DNA of 64,000 bases from Adiantum capillus-veneris (lineage: Eukaryota; Streptophyta; Polypodiopsida; Polypodiales; Pteridaceae). The translations under genes and the position numbers were made by a program. How positions within the stretch are numbered: position 1 is the stretch's first letter; each line of letters begins with the position of its first letter. Under the pieces are notes generated by a model. The model saw nothing but the letters and a program-made list of their open reading frames with translations. It had not been told where the DNA came from and did no database searches. Positions 1 through 9,410 of the stretch are shown here, one piece after another. The stretch lies in contig CM043953.1 in NCBI GenBank assembly GCA_014529385.2, positions 88,652,342 through 88,716,341 on the forward strand, written 5' to 3'.

Positions 1-391
1 GAAACTCTGGCCCCACCCAATGCCTAGAACAACTCCACTTTTGGTAGTGTAGCCTAAAACTCATGAGCTATAAAGTTCAACACAAGGAAACAAAAATACA
101 CAAGTTGATGTGTTTGCAAGGCACACATGTGAGGCACCGTTTGTCTTTTTTGTGAAATCCTCACATGTACATCGAGGGAAGTTTGCAATGGTCAAAACAT
201 GTGTCACCCCCTTTTAAATGGAGTCTCGAGTATTAACGTAAAAAACATGCGACACATCAGGCACCAAAATAACCTCTCTCACTTGTTTTGCATGCATGCT
301 TCGACCCCATGCTATCCTCCCATTGAAGTCTTTGCTTAATTTTGAGCTCCATCTAGCATGCTTTCTTTCTTTGAATTTAGCATAGAAAGAG
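1..391. other. No gene recognised
   Basis: Mixed-composition DNA with no long open frame, no RNA-gene structure and no terminal repeat that I could pair elsewhere in the window. Confidence 0.5.
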
Positions 392-769
392 CTAAGTTGT
401 GCTCCACATTGCCCAATAGTTGTTCATTTGTGCTATAAAATTATCGCCTTGCAGCACAAATCCATTTTTTTGCAACACCTTAACGTCCCATGAATGTAGG
501 CAGGTTCCCTCTTCCACAACCTACATCCTTGGGGTTGGTCCAGGGGGTCTAATAATCATCTCATCAATATTTAAAGCATAAGTGTTAATTTTGTTGTAAA
601 ACCATAGGAACCCTTCCACGATTACTCTTGGTTTGGCACCCACGACACGATATTTTCTCCTTCCCCAAAAGCATGGTGCAGAAACACCATTTTGCACATT
701 ATCGGAATTATTGTTTATGAACCTACCACAATGTACTTTCTCCCCAAAAAGAACACCAAAACACGTCAT
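392..769 (-). pseudogene. Unassigned decayed ORF
   Basis: On the minus strand about 82 codons run from 769 to a stop at 521-523. The same frame then stays open for about 43 more codons to 392. A single amber (TAG) stop in roughly 125 codons is mildly suggestive of a decayed coding segment. The translation has Cys- and aromatic-rich stretches (FGVLFGEKVHCGRF near the start, WDVKVLQKNGF after the stop), but I recognise no family. It could be chance openness. Confidence 0.2.
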
Positions 770-940
770 TTTTTAACCAAAGTTTGTGCGTCTAATTGCC
801 CAAACCGTTCGAGGCACCTTCTTCTCTGGCCAGAGACTCGTAGAGCCAGAAGCATTATGCTTGCTATGTGGTACATTGTAAACAAGTGTAGTGACAGTGA
901 CAAACTCTGGTATGTGGCAAAAAAAACCTTGGCAATTGTG

Positions 941-1157
941 GCACTTCTGTTTAATAGGCCCATATTTCTTATCACTATTGGAGAATTGAATTTGTGGCTT
1001 ACAGCTTCCAAGATGAGCAGGTCCTATCGTCATGCCAACTAAAATGGCCATGCTTGTACGTACGAGAAGAACGACACAAAACCTTTGGCAATTGACACTT
1101 TTATTTAATGGGCCCACATATCTTGCCACTATAATGGAGAATTAAATTTGTGGCTAA
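941..1157. repeat. Imperfect direct repeat pair (~75-80 bp)
   Basis: A block at about 941-1003 (AAAACCTTGGCAATTGTGGC, then a TTTAATAGGCCCAT segment and GGAGAATTGAATTTGTGGCT) recurs at about 1077-1157 as AAAACCTTTGGCAATTGACA, TTTAATGGGCCCACA and GGAGAATTAAATTTGTGGCT. The copies share roughly 80% identity with small indels, in the same orientation about 135 bp apart. This is probably a local duplication. Confidence 0.6.
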
Positions 1158-1315
1158 CGGCGAAAGTGTGTGCTAATCATTTATGTCCACATTAGCGGGC
1201 ATAAATCTTCCTAATGATCCAACAACTCAACTTTCGGAATATCGTACAGCCTGTACCTAAAAAATCAGTAAACACTCTCACAAGCTTGGCACCCTCCCAC
1301 CGAGCATTGACGGTC

Positions 1316-1479
1316 GGGAATGGTCATCCACTAACCATTCCCTGAAAGAAAGGGCGTCCACATGGCGGCTGGCGGATGACCATTCCCTTCAGAAAGCGCT
1401 TACACCATGGCTCCCGACATCCGTCGGTCGCCATGCGATCGCCCTCTCTTTCAGGAATGGACAGTGGATGACCATTCCC
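1316..1479. repeat. Foldback (inverted repeat) element
   Basis: The outer 17 bp, starting GGGAATGGTCATCCACT at 1316, match the reverse complement of 1463-1479 exactly. Complementarity continues inward with few mismatches (CCATTCCCTGAAAGAAAGGGC against its complement at about 1441-1462, then CATGGCG and CGGATG), giving arms of about 60 bp around a ~40-bp loop. No target-site duplication is evident. It could be a small foldback transposon or a hairpin RNA source. Confidence 0.7.
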
Positions 1480-1696
1480 TACACCTTATCTCCTTGCTTG
1501 CCTTGTGTTACTCTCAAAATGCCAATCATTGCAAACACTATGGCTATGAATTATGAAGGGTTGTCGTGATTGTGTACGCATGTGATTGTCTTTGAGGATT
1601 TGGATACAGCTATGCTGCTTTCCATGGGTGTGGGAGGAACCCACATGCGCCTCATGGGTGAGAGTTGCGAAGCGATTGGAGGCGGACCCCAACTGC

Positions 1697-2425
1697 TATT
1701 AAGCATGGAGCCTGATTTACCTTGTAATCTTCTGTGGTAAAAGCGCACATTTGTAAGGCCCCCATTATGACGAGAAGCCATCGTGTCACTCGCCGGAAAC
1801 CAAAATTTTCACGGCCAAAAATCAGGGGCAACTTTAGGGCTTTTCGCCGGAATATTATAGCCGGACAGCGGCCAGAAAGTGGTCGGAAAACAACCGTCAG
1901 TTGGCCGGTGGCCGGTAGTCAATGGCCGGTGGCCGATGGTCGGAAGTCAATGGCCGGTGGCCGGTGGCCGAATTCAAAACCGGACTTGTCTTCTCAAGGG
2001 CGGCCACACATGGGCGGATTGGAGGGTCCGATTTGGACTTATCTACACAAGGGCGGCTACACATGGCTGCCTCTCATGAGAGAGGGCAGCCCTTTTGGCC
2101 TATAAAAGGAGGCCATTTCTACACACATTTTATATAGTGTGAAGTTGATGCAACAAGGTGAGTGTGAGGTGGTGAGAGTGAAGCAGGGCGGGAGCTCCAT
2201 TAAGGGTATAATCCCTTTGTAAACTACTTGTTTTGAAGTACTAAAGCCATTGAGTGGCTGCTTTCCCGTGGACGTAGCCCACATTGGGTGAACCACGTAT
2301 ATCGTGTGTACTCTCTCTCTCTCTCTCTCTCTCTCTATACTCTATAATCTCGTGTATGTAAATCTGTCTCTCTCCATTAAGTACCCTACTCAATTATCTT
2401 TTTAGCTACGTCTTCTTTCCTAACA
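1697..2425 (+). repeat. 5' LTR of Copia 1
   Basis: This 729-bp block aligns with 6424-7255. It starts TATTAAG where the 3' copy has TGTTAAG (so the terminal TG has mutated) and ends TCCTAACA. Before the TATA box it carries tandem GGCCGGTGGCCGGTAGTCAA units (about 1900-1975). A CT microsatellite lies at 2311-2336. Relative to the 3' LTR it lacks a ~50-bp GC-rich segment and has a shorter CT tract. Confidence 0.95.
2101..2107 (+). promoter_or_regulatory. TATA box of the 5' LTR
   Basis: TATAAAA follows CTTTTGGCC and precedes GGAGGCCATT. The same context occurs in the 3' LTR at 6878-6884. The position inside the LTR fits a U3/R boundary roughly 30 bp downstream. Confidence 0.7.
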
Positions 2426-2427
2426 AC

Positions 2428-2439
2428 TGGTATCAAAGC
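2428..2439 (+). other. Primer-binding site (tRNA-iMet)
   Basis: TGGTATCAAAGC lies two bases after the LTR end. It differs at one position from the usual plant TGGTATCAGAGC, complementary to the 3' end of initiator methionine tRNA. Confidence 0.9.
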
Positions 2440-2498
2440 AAGGTTTTCTCGTAGCTAAAGTATCTCAAGGAAAGGATTCCTTGAATTGAGTGGGAGTT

Positions 2499-3302
2499 AT
2501 GGCGGAGGAAGGGAATCTCAAGATTGAGAAGTTCAATGGCAAAAAATACCAACATTGGAAGATGCAGATTGAAGACTATCTCTACCAAAAGGACCTCTAT
2601 TTGCCACTAGGCAGTCTTGCAAAGAAGCCCGCAACGATGGCAGATGAAGCATGGATTGTCCTTGATCGAAAGGGACTGGGAACAATCCAGTTAAGCTTGG
2701 CGTCAACGGTGGCCTTCAATATTTTGGAGATGAAGACCATGGAGGACTTGATGAAGTCACTTGACAACTTCTACGAGAAACCATTGGCATCCAATAAGGT
2801 ATTTCTTATGAAGCGCTTGTTCAATCTAAAGATGGCAGAAAATGGTTCACTTGCAGAACACCTAAATGACTTTAACACAAACATAAGTCAACTTCGATCA
2901 GTGAAAATCAATTTCGATGACGAAGTGCGAGCTCTCCTTATACTATCATCTCTACCGGATAGTTGGGACAGCCTTGTGATGGTTGTAAGTAATTCTATTT
3001 CTGGCACAAATACTCTTAAGTTTGATGATGTTATGGGTGTTCTCCTAAGCGAGGAAATACGAAGGAGAAGCACAGGAGAATCATCAAGTGTTGCATTGTC
3101 AGTGGAAACAAGAGGAAGGCCTAAGGAGAGGTTCAAAAACCAAAAGGGTCGTGATCGCTCAAGACGGAGCAAGTCACGCACAAAGTCAGTTCTTGAATGT
3201 TGGAACTGCGGCAAGAAGGGCCACGTCAAGAAGGATTGTTGGTCCAAGAAGAAGAAGGAGACAACAAGCCAACATCGGAGGCCAATGTGGCAGGTAAAGT
3301 AG
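2499..3302 (+). pseudogene. gag: Copia 1 gag
   Basis: The frame starts at the first ATG after the leader (2499, MAEEGNLKIEKFNGKKY). It encodes a UBN2-type Copia capsid region (the FNGKKYQHWKMQIEDYL segment is typical) and then a basic stretch. A CCHC zinc knuckle follows, CWNCGKKGHVKKDC at about 3196-3237, which binds nucleic acid. The frame stops at 3300-3302, while the downstream protease lies in another frame. Copia elements normally have gag and pol in one frame, so this break is damage. The role is packaging of the element's RNA in virus-like particles. Confidence 0.9.
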
Positions 3303-4820
3303 AGCAAGATGCTCTAATTCTCTCATTAGACAATGTGTCTAATTCTTGGATAGTAGATTGCGGGGCTTCATTCCATGCGACACCACACAAGCAACATTTC
3401 CAAGACTACACCAAAGGTAATTTTGGGTATGTATACTTGGGAGATGATGAAGCTTGTGAGATTGTCGCAAAGGTACAGTTTCTGTCAAAACTGCTAACGG
3501 AAATGAATGGAAGCTTAAAGATGTTAGGCATGTTCCTTCTCTTCAGAAAAAATTGATCTCTACAGGACAATTGGACGATGAAGGTCACAACCTTGCATTC
3601 GGAAACAAACGATGGAAGATCTCAAAGGGATCTTTGGTGGTTGCCAAGGGAGAAAAGGTCGGTACACTTTACGTGTGTACTGTTAGCACGCAACCTTCAG
3701 CTTGTGCAGCAACTATAGAAGTTGTCAGTGCGGTGTGGCACTATCGACTTGGGCATTTGAGTGCCAAAGGAATGCAAATCCTTCAAACAAAGAAGCTTCT
3801 ACCAGGTTTGAAAGAAGTGGACTTAGAGTTCTGTGAAGATTGTGTTTATGGTGAACAAAAGAGGGTAAAATTTCAAAAATCAGGAAATGAAAGAAAAAAT
3901 AAAAAACTTGAGTTGGTTCATTCTGATGTTTGGGGTCCTGCAAGTACACCATCACTTGGTGGCTCATTGTACTATGTAACATTCATAGACGATGCGACTA
4001 GAAAAACATGGGTTTATGTCATGAAGAATAAATCCGATGTATTTTCCATATTTCAAAGGTGGAAAGCCTTTGTGGAGAATGAAACAGGTACCTAGGTTAA
4101 ATGCCTCAGATCCGACAATGGAGGTGAATATTGCAGCCAAGCTTTTGAAAGATTTTGTGCTAGCAATGGCATTCGGAGGCAAAGGACAACCCCAAGGACA
4201 CCTCAACAAAATGGTATTTCGGAAAGGATGAACAGGACAATCATGGAGCGAGCACAAAGCATGCGGCTACATGCAGGCCTACCGCTTGAGCTTTGGACGA
4301 AAGCTGTAAGTACGTCTGTGTACTTAATCAATCGGTCACCCTCAACAGCATTGGATGGGGCACTTCCAGAAGAGGCATGGATATGTAAATTGGTGAATCA
4401 CGCATTTCTCAAAGTGTTTGGGTGTGAGGCTTTCATGCACATAGATAGAAGCCTAAGATCAGAGCTAGATGCAAAGTCTAAAAAGTGTTTCTTCATTGGC
4501 TATGGAGAAGGTGACTTTGGGTATCGCCTATGGAATCCTGAAGATGGTAAAATCTTAAGGAGTAGGGATGTAATTTTTAACGAACAAAATATGTACAAAG
4601 ATTACTTGGAAAGAAATCAAACAAAAGAAACAAGTGATGAGTACATGGAGCTTGAGGATGGTGAAGACTCAAGGACTGCAAATGGTGACAATGTGCAACA
4701 ATGTCAACCAAATGAGGAGCCTCAACCTATTCCCCAAAGATCTACAAGAGCAAGTAGACCTCTAGAAAGTTTTGTTCCTTCCTTCAACCATCTCTTGATC
4801 TCAGATTCTGGAGAGCCGAA
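3303..4820 (+). pseudogene. pol: Copia 1 protease and integrase
   Basis: Protease: WIVDCGASFHAT near 3347-3382, where the usual DSGAS active site reads DCGAS. A frameshift near 3470 moves the frame. The GAG-pre-integrase/HHCC module follows (WHYRLGHLSAKG at about 3736, then CEDC). Integrase catalytic motifs are HSDVWGP (about 3919), then SDNGGEY (about 4113) and ISERMNR (about 4218) after an in-frame TAG at 4093-4095. The order D, D, E is therefore visible but interrupted. The products would cleave the polyprotein and join the cDNA to the genome. The copy is inactive. Confidence 0.9.
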
Positions 4821-6365
4821 TCATACGAAGAAGCTATGCAACATGAATCCAAAGAAGAATGGACGAAGAACATGCAAGTGGAGATGGACTCACTACATCG
4901 CAACCAAACATGGGAATTGGTTGAGTTGCCTAAAGGTAAGTGGGCACTTCAAAACAAATGGGTGTACAAGGTGAAGGAAGAAGAAGGTGGGAAGAAAAGG
5001 TACAAGTCTAGGCTTGTGGTAAAAGGGTTTTCTCAAAAGAAAGGTATTGACTTCAATGAAATGTTTTCTCCTGTTGTAAAAATGAACTCAATTAGGCTTG
5101 TCTTAATCCTTGTGGCTACTCATGATCTAAATCTCAAGCAAATGGATGTAAATACGGCATTCCCTCACGGTGACTTAGAGGAGGAAATCAACATGCTTCA
5201 ACCAAAGGGGTATGAAGTAAAAGGTAAGGAGAAAATGGTTTGCAGATTAAAGAAGAGCTTCTATGGTTTAAGGCAACAATCAAGACAATGGTACTTGAAG
5301 TTTGATCGATGGATGTTGGATCATGGATTCACAAGATGCAACTCGGATCATTGCGTCTACACGAAGAATTTGGGAGATGGGAAATTCATCATCCTAATGT
5401 TGTATGTTGATGACATGTTGATTGCAAGTGCTAACATGCAGGAAATCAAAGACCTAAAAGAGGAGCTGTATAAATCTTTTTCAATGAAAGATTTAGGTGT
5501 TCTAAAGAGGATACTTGGTATGAAAATATCAAGGGACAGGACAAAGAAGACAATAAAGCTATCTCAAGAAGATTACATCAAGAAGGTACTAGAAAGGTTT
5601 GCAATGCAAAATGCAAAACCAATTTCTACACCTTTTGCTGGTCATTTTAAAATAACGAAGGATATGTGTCCAAAGACACAAGAGGAGATAGCCTATATGT
5701 CTAAAGTTCCATATGCTGCAGCGGTAGGTTCTCTAATGTATGCTATGGTCTGGAACAGGCCAGACATTGCACATGCAGTGGGAGTTGTGAGTAGACTCAT
5801 GGACAACCCAGGTAAAGAGCATTGGCAAGCTGTGAAGTGGATACTTAGGTATCTAAAAGGGACAACAACAAATGCTTTGTATTTTGGAGGAACTGATATT
5901 TTTCTAGAAGGGTATGCTGATGCAGATATGGCAGGTGACAAAGATACTCGAAGGAGCACTATTGGCTATGTGTTCACGGTTGGAGGCACAGCAATAAGCT
6001 GGGCTTCAAAACTGCAGAAAGTGGTTTCACTTTCTACCACGGAAGCAGAGTATGTAGCAATGACGAAGGAAAGCAAAGAAATTATGTGGCTTCATAGATT
6101 CTTAGAAGAGCTTGGATTCACACAACACAATTGTGTCTTGTACAGTGATAGCCAAAGCGCTATCCATCTTGCACAGAACTCAATCTTTCATTCAAGGACA
6201 AAGCACACTGAGGTGAGATGTCACTTCATACGCACTCTTTTGGAAGAGGGATAGCTAAAGCTAGGAAAGGTGCATACAAGTGAAAATCCTGCAGACATGT
6301 TTACAAAGGTGGTCAACAAGGAGAAGTTGAGCTTTTGTTCATCTTCAATCGGCATTCAAGGATAA
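4821..6365 (+). pseudogene. pol: Copia 1 reverse transcriptase and RNase H
   Basis: After a frameshift near 4820-4830 the frame is open from 4836 to 6254. The RT begins around WVYKVKEEEGGKKRYKSRLV (about 4960), with the catalytic YVDDMLIAS near 5404. RNase H motifs follow: SLSTTEAEYVA near 6030 and LYSDSQSAIHLA near 6139. A TAG at 6252-6254 interrupts a tail that stays readable (ENPADMFTK) to a stop at 6363-6365. The enzyme would copy element RNA into cDNA. The length and order match Copia pol. Confidence 0.93.
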
Positions 6366-6412
6366 GAAGCCAGGATGGAAAGCAATCAGGTTTGGTTTTG
6401 AGATCACTCTCC

Positions 6413-6423
6413 AAGTGGGAGAT
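6413..6423 (+). other. Polypurine tract of Copia 1
   Basis: AAGTGGGAGAT lies directly before the TGTTAAG start of the 3' LTR, the expected position for plus-strand DNA priming. Confidence 0.8.
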
Positions 6424-7086
6424 TGTTAAGTATGGAGCCTCATTTACCTTGTAATCTTCTGTGGTAAAAGCGCACATTTGTAAGGCCCCCATTATGAGGA
6501 GAAGCCATCGTGCGTGAAGGAAAATCACTCACTGGAAACCAAAATTTTCACGGTCAAAAATTAGGGGCAACTTTAGGAGCCTCGGGGGCGGAAGCCCCCG
6601 AGACTTTTTTTTTCCCTCGCTGGAATATTCCTTTTCCCCGAAATATTATGTCCGGATGGCGGCCCGAAAGTGGTCGGAAAACAACCGCCGGTTGGCCGGT
6701 GGCCGGTAGTCAATGGCCGGTGGCCGGTAGTCGGAAGTCAATGGCCGGTGGCCGGTGGCCGAATTCAAAAGCGGACTTGTCTTCTCAAGGGCGGCCACAC
6801 ATGGGCGGATTGGAGGGTCCGATTTGGACTTATCTACACATGGCTGCCTCTCATGAGAGAGGGAAGCCCTTTTGGCCTATAAAAGGAGGCCATTTCTACA
6901 CACATTTTATATAGTGTGAAGTTGATGCAACAAGGTGAGTGTGAGGTGGTGAGAGTGAGGCAAGGCGGGAGCTCCATTAAGGGTATAATCCCTTTGTAAA
7001 CTACTTGTTGTTTTGAAGTACTAAAGCCATTGAGTGGCTGCTTTCCCGTGGACGTAGCCCACATTGGGTGAACCACGTATATCATG

Positions 7087-7168
<82 letters not shown>

Positions 7169-7255
7169 ACTCTATAATCTCGTGTATGTAAATTTGTCTC
7201 TCTCCATTAAGTAATCTACTCAATTATCTATTTAGCTACGTCTTATTTCCTAACA
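6424..7255 (+). repeat. 3' LTR of Copia 1
   Basis: This 832-bp block has TGTTAAG...CCTAACA ends and is collinear with 1697-2425. It is longer mainly because of a ~74-bp CT tract (about 7091-7164) and a GC-rich segment around 6577-6640. The GGCCGGTGGCC units recur at about 6690-6760, and TATAAAA lies at 6878-6884. Confidence 0.95.
6581..6602 (+). other. GC-rich perfect hairpin in the 3' LTR
   Basis: A 9-bp stem, CTCGGGGGC with GCCCCCGAG, closes a GGAA loop (a GNRA-type tetraloop in RNA). A T-run follows at about 6605-6613. The 5' LTR lacks this segment. Confidence 0.7.
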
Positions 7256-7496
7256 ACTACTGAGCCAGACAAGGTAGACATGATTGATGAAGCCACAAGT
7301 TTGATCAACTTTGATGTTATTATGTTTCAATGAGAACCCATTTGACAAACTCTTGATATATATTCAATGTTGATGAAACTCCGGCAAACACACCTAGACC
7401 CAATCCCTCGACTCTTCCTCGTGGCTCGGAGGGCATAGTACCAGGATCTTTAGAAGAAAAATCTTTCTAGCAAAAGGATCTCAAATGGTAAACTCT

Positions 7497-7538
<42 letters not shown>

Positions 7539-7977
7539 CCCCCCCCCCCAAGCTGCCCACCCTCTTGAAATCCCTCTCTTGTTTATCCCAAAGAAAAATC
7601 ATTTAAATTTCAAAACCACGTTTTCTTGAAGGATCATCCCAAGTCGATCCTATTACATAGCAGACATGAACTTGAAGACCCAAAAAACCATATGTGATTG
7701 TTGGATGCACCGCACTTTGCCTTGTGCACCAAGGTCGGTCTTTTTTAAATATGAATCCTCCTCTTCTTACTGTCCATTGCTCTTGTCCGTGCTATTGAAG
7801 CCATCTCATAACTAAATGCCCCTTGACCCTATTGGATTGTCCTGTTCTATCCCTTTTAGCCTTCTCTTTCCATCACGTACTCACCAATTGAGCTCTCCTT
7901 TTAATACTATTGACACCTACCTCTGTCTGATTCTTGAAATCCTCCCAATATCCTGAATTCTAACTCCGGATCCTCTT
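7256..7977. other. No gene; CT and C microsatellite
   Basis: No open frame or element end is recognised. A CT tract (about 7502-7535) followed by a run of C to about 7549 is the only clear structure. Confidence 0.6.
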
Positions 7978-8745
7978 TGGCGTTGTTTATATCTCGGGGT
8001 GCTTGCCATCGTGGAAAGCACGTCCCATCCAGTATCTAGTCAAACTCAGTGGGCAGCAACCAGTTGACCAAAAAATTCGTCGATACAGGATTAACACGCC
8101 TCGAGCCCAACACCTCTGTTGTCCTATCTTGCACCTTTTTTGCTACGCCCACATGTGGGTAGATGAAGTCTCAACGTCTCCTACTATACAGAATGCGAAA
8201 AGCAACGCCAACCCTCCAAACGGGCCTAGTCGGTCACCTACATCTACATGGGGGCAATCACTTTGATCTTTAACCATTGCAACATTGGTGTTGTTTATAT
8301 CTTGGGATGCTTTCCATCGTGGCAAGCACGTCCCAGCCGGTATCCAGTCAAACTCAGCGGGCAGCAACAACCGGTTGATCAAAATATTGGTCAACACGGG
8401 ATTGACACACCTCGAACCCAATACCTACATTGTCCTAGCGTGCAGCTCTTTTACTATGCCCGCATGCGGGTAGATAAAGTCTCAACATCTCCAAAAAGGT
8501 GCGTGACCGGCTCAGTCGGTCACTTGCACCTACACGGGGGCAAGCACCCCGATCTTTAACTATTGTCGCACGGGCGTTGTTTACATCTTGGGGTGCTTGC
8601 CATCGTGGCAAGCACCTCCCAGTTAGTATCCAGTCAAACTCAACATGCAGCAAAATCGATTGACCAAAATATTGGTCAACGCGAGATTAACACGTCTCGA
8701 ACCCAACACGTGTGCTATCCTAGCGTGCGCCTTCCTCTCTAGTGC
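7978..8745. repeat. ~295-bp tandem repeat, about 2.6 units
   Basis: The anchor GTTGTTTATATCT..GGGGTGCTTGCCATCGTGG recurs at about 7983, 8289 and 8575, giving spacings of roughly 306 and 286 bp. Within each unit the same order follows: AAAGCACGTCCCA, CAGTCAAACTCA, GTTGACCAAAA, then a segment ending near GTCGGTCAC and GGGGGCAA. Units differ by many substitutions, so the array is old. The short frames inside are not coding. Confidence 0.8.
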
Positions 8746-9108
8746 TTCTTGTCTCTTTTTTCTCTCTTGACTCCTTCCCTATTTTCCTAATTGTTGGCCT
8801 CCTTAGATTTCCCTTTCCAGTGTTATAATGAATGCCTCAGATGGCCTTGATAACCAGGTGACGAGCAGGGGGACAGATGACCTTCCGTTATCGATCATGG
8901 TCTATTGATAGATTGGAACCATTGATAGGCTCAACTTTGTAACTCTTCTGTATTTTGTTTTAGCTTGTAGCTCATCTCCTTAGTGGCCTACACAATGTTG
9001 TATGCTTCCATGTTGAGTGACAAAGGTACACAATGTACACTGCACATGAACAAGAAATTGCTTTCATTTGATCGGCACCTCAAGTCCTCCTCCTAGCCTT
9101 GAAAGTTT
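8746..9108. other. No gene recognised
   Basis: Unassigned DNA between the tandem repeat and the LTR at 9109. No terminal repeats or coding signal seen. Confidence 0.5.
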
Positions 9109-9335
9109 TGTTGGAATTAGGGTTGCAGAGAAACACACACAGCTTGGAGAAGACAAAGGAAGCTCAAGGCACACAATAGAGAGTGTGTTACTTAGTGTGC
9201 AATGGAAAGATAGATAGCCCTAGAGTGATGGGCGTATATACAATGCACGGGGGAAAAAACCTCCTAAAGAGAGAAAAAATGCCCTGGCGGTCCTAGTGTG
9301 TTCACACACATCACTACCACATGTATATGGTAACA
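9109..9335 (-). repeat. 3' LTR of Copia 2
   Basis: A 227-bp LTR, minus-strand ends TGTTACC...TTCCAACA, of the same length as the LTR at 51241-51467 and clearly homologous. Directly upstream on the minus strand is a purine run (CTCCAGGGGGGATT), the polypurine tract. Confidence 0.92.
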
Positions 9336-9410
9336 AATCCCCCCTGGAGTGATGCGGTGAACGAGATCTGGCACATGAGTAAAGGGAAGTGCCATGCGCT
9401 GAGGACAGGA

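Larger units (their letters stand above)
1697..7255 (+). mobile_element. Copia LTR retrotransposon 1, complete but inactivated
   Basis: The order is LTR, PBS, gag, protease, integrase, reverse transcriptase, RNase H, PPT, LTR. Integrase before RT is the Copia (Pseudoviridae) order. The flanks are ACTGC (1692-1696) and ACTAC (7256-7260), a 5-bp target duplication with one substitution. The zinc knuckle and protease context resemble the Tork/Tnt1-like group, which is inferred by eye. The frame is broken by at least three shifts and two in-frame stops, so the copy cannot make a full polyprotein. Confidence 0.95.

Noticed and set aside
692-1129. Overlapping ORFs of about 116-118 codons on both strands
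   Set aside because: They overlap each other and cross the local direct repeat. No family resemblance.
1922-2137. Plus-strand frames in the 5' LTR of Copia 1 (also at 6510-6914)
   Set aside because: They translate the GGCCGGTGGCC tandem repeats and the TATA region. They occur in both LTRs only because LTRs are duplicates.
6581-6613. Bacterial-type intrinsic terminator
   Set aside because: The hairpin plus T-run lies in the LTR of a plant retrotransposon. No bacterial gene is nearby.
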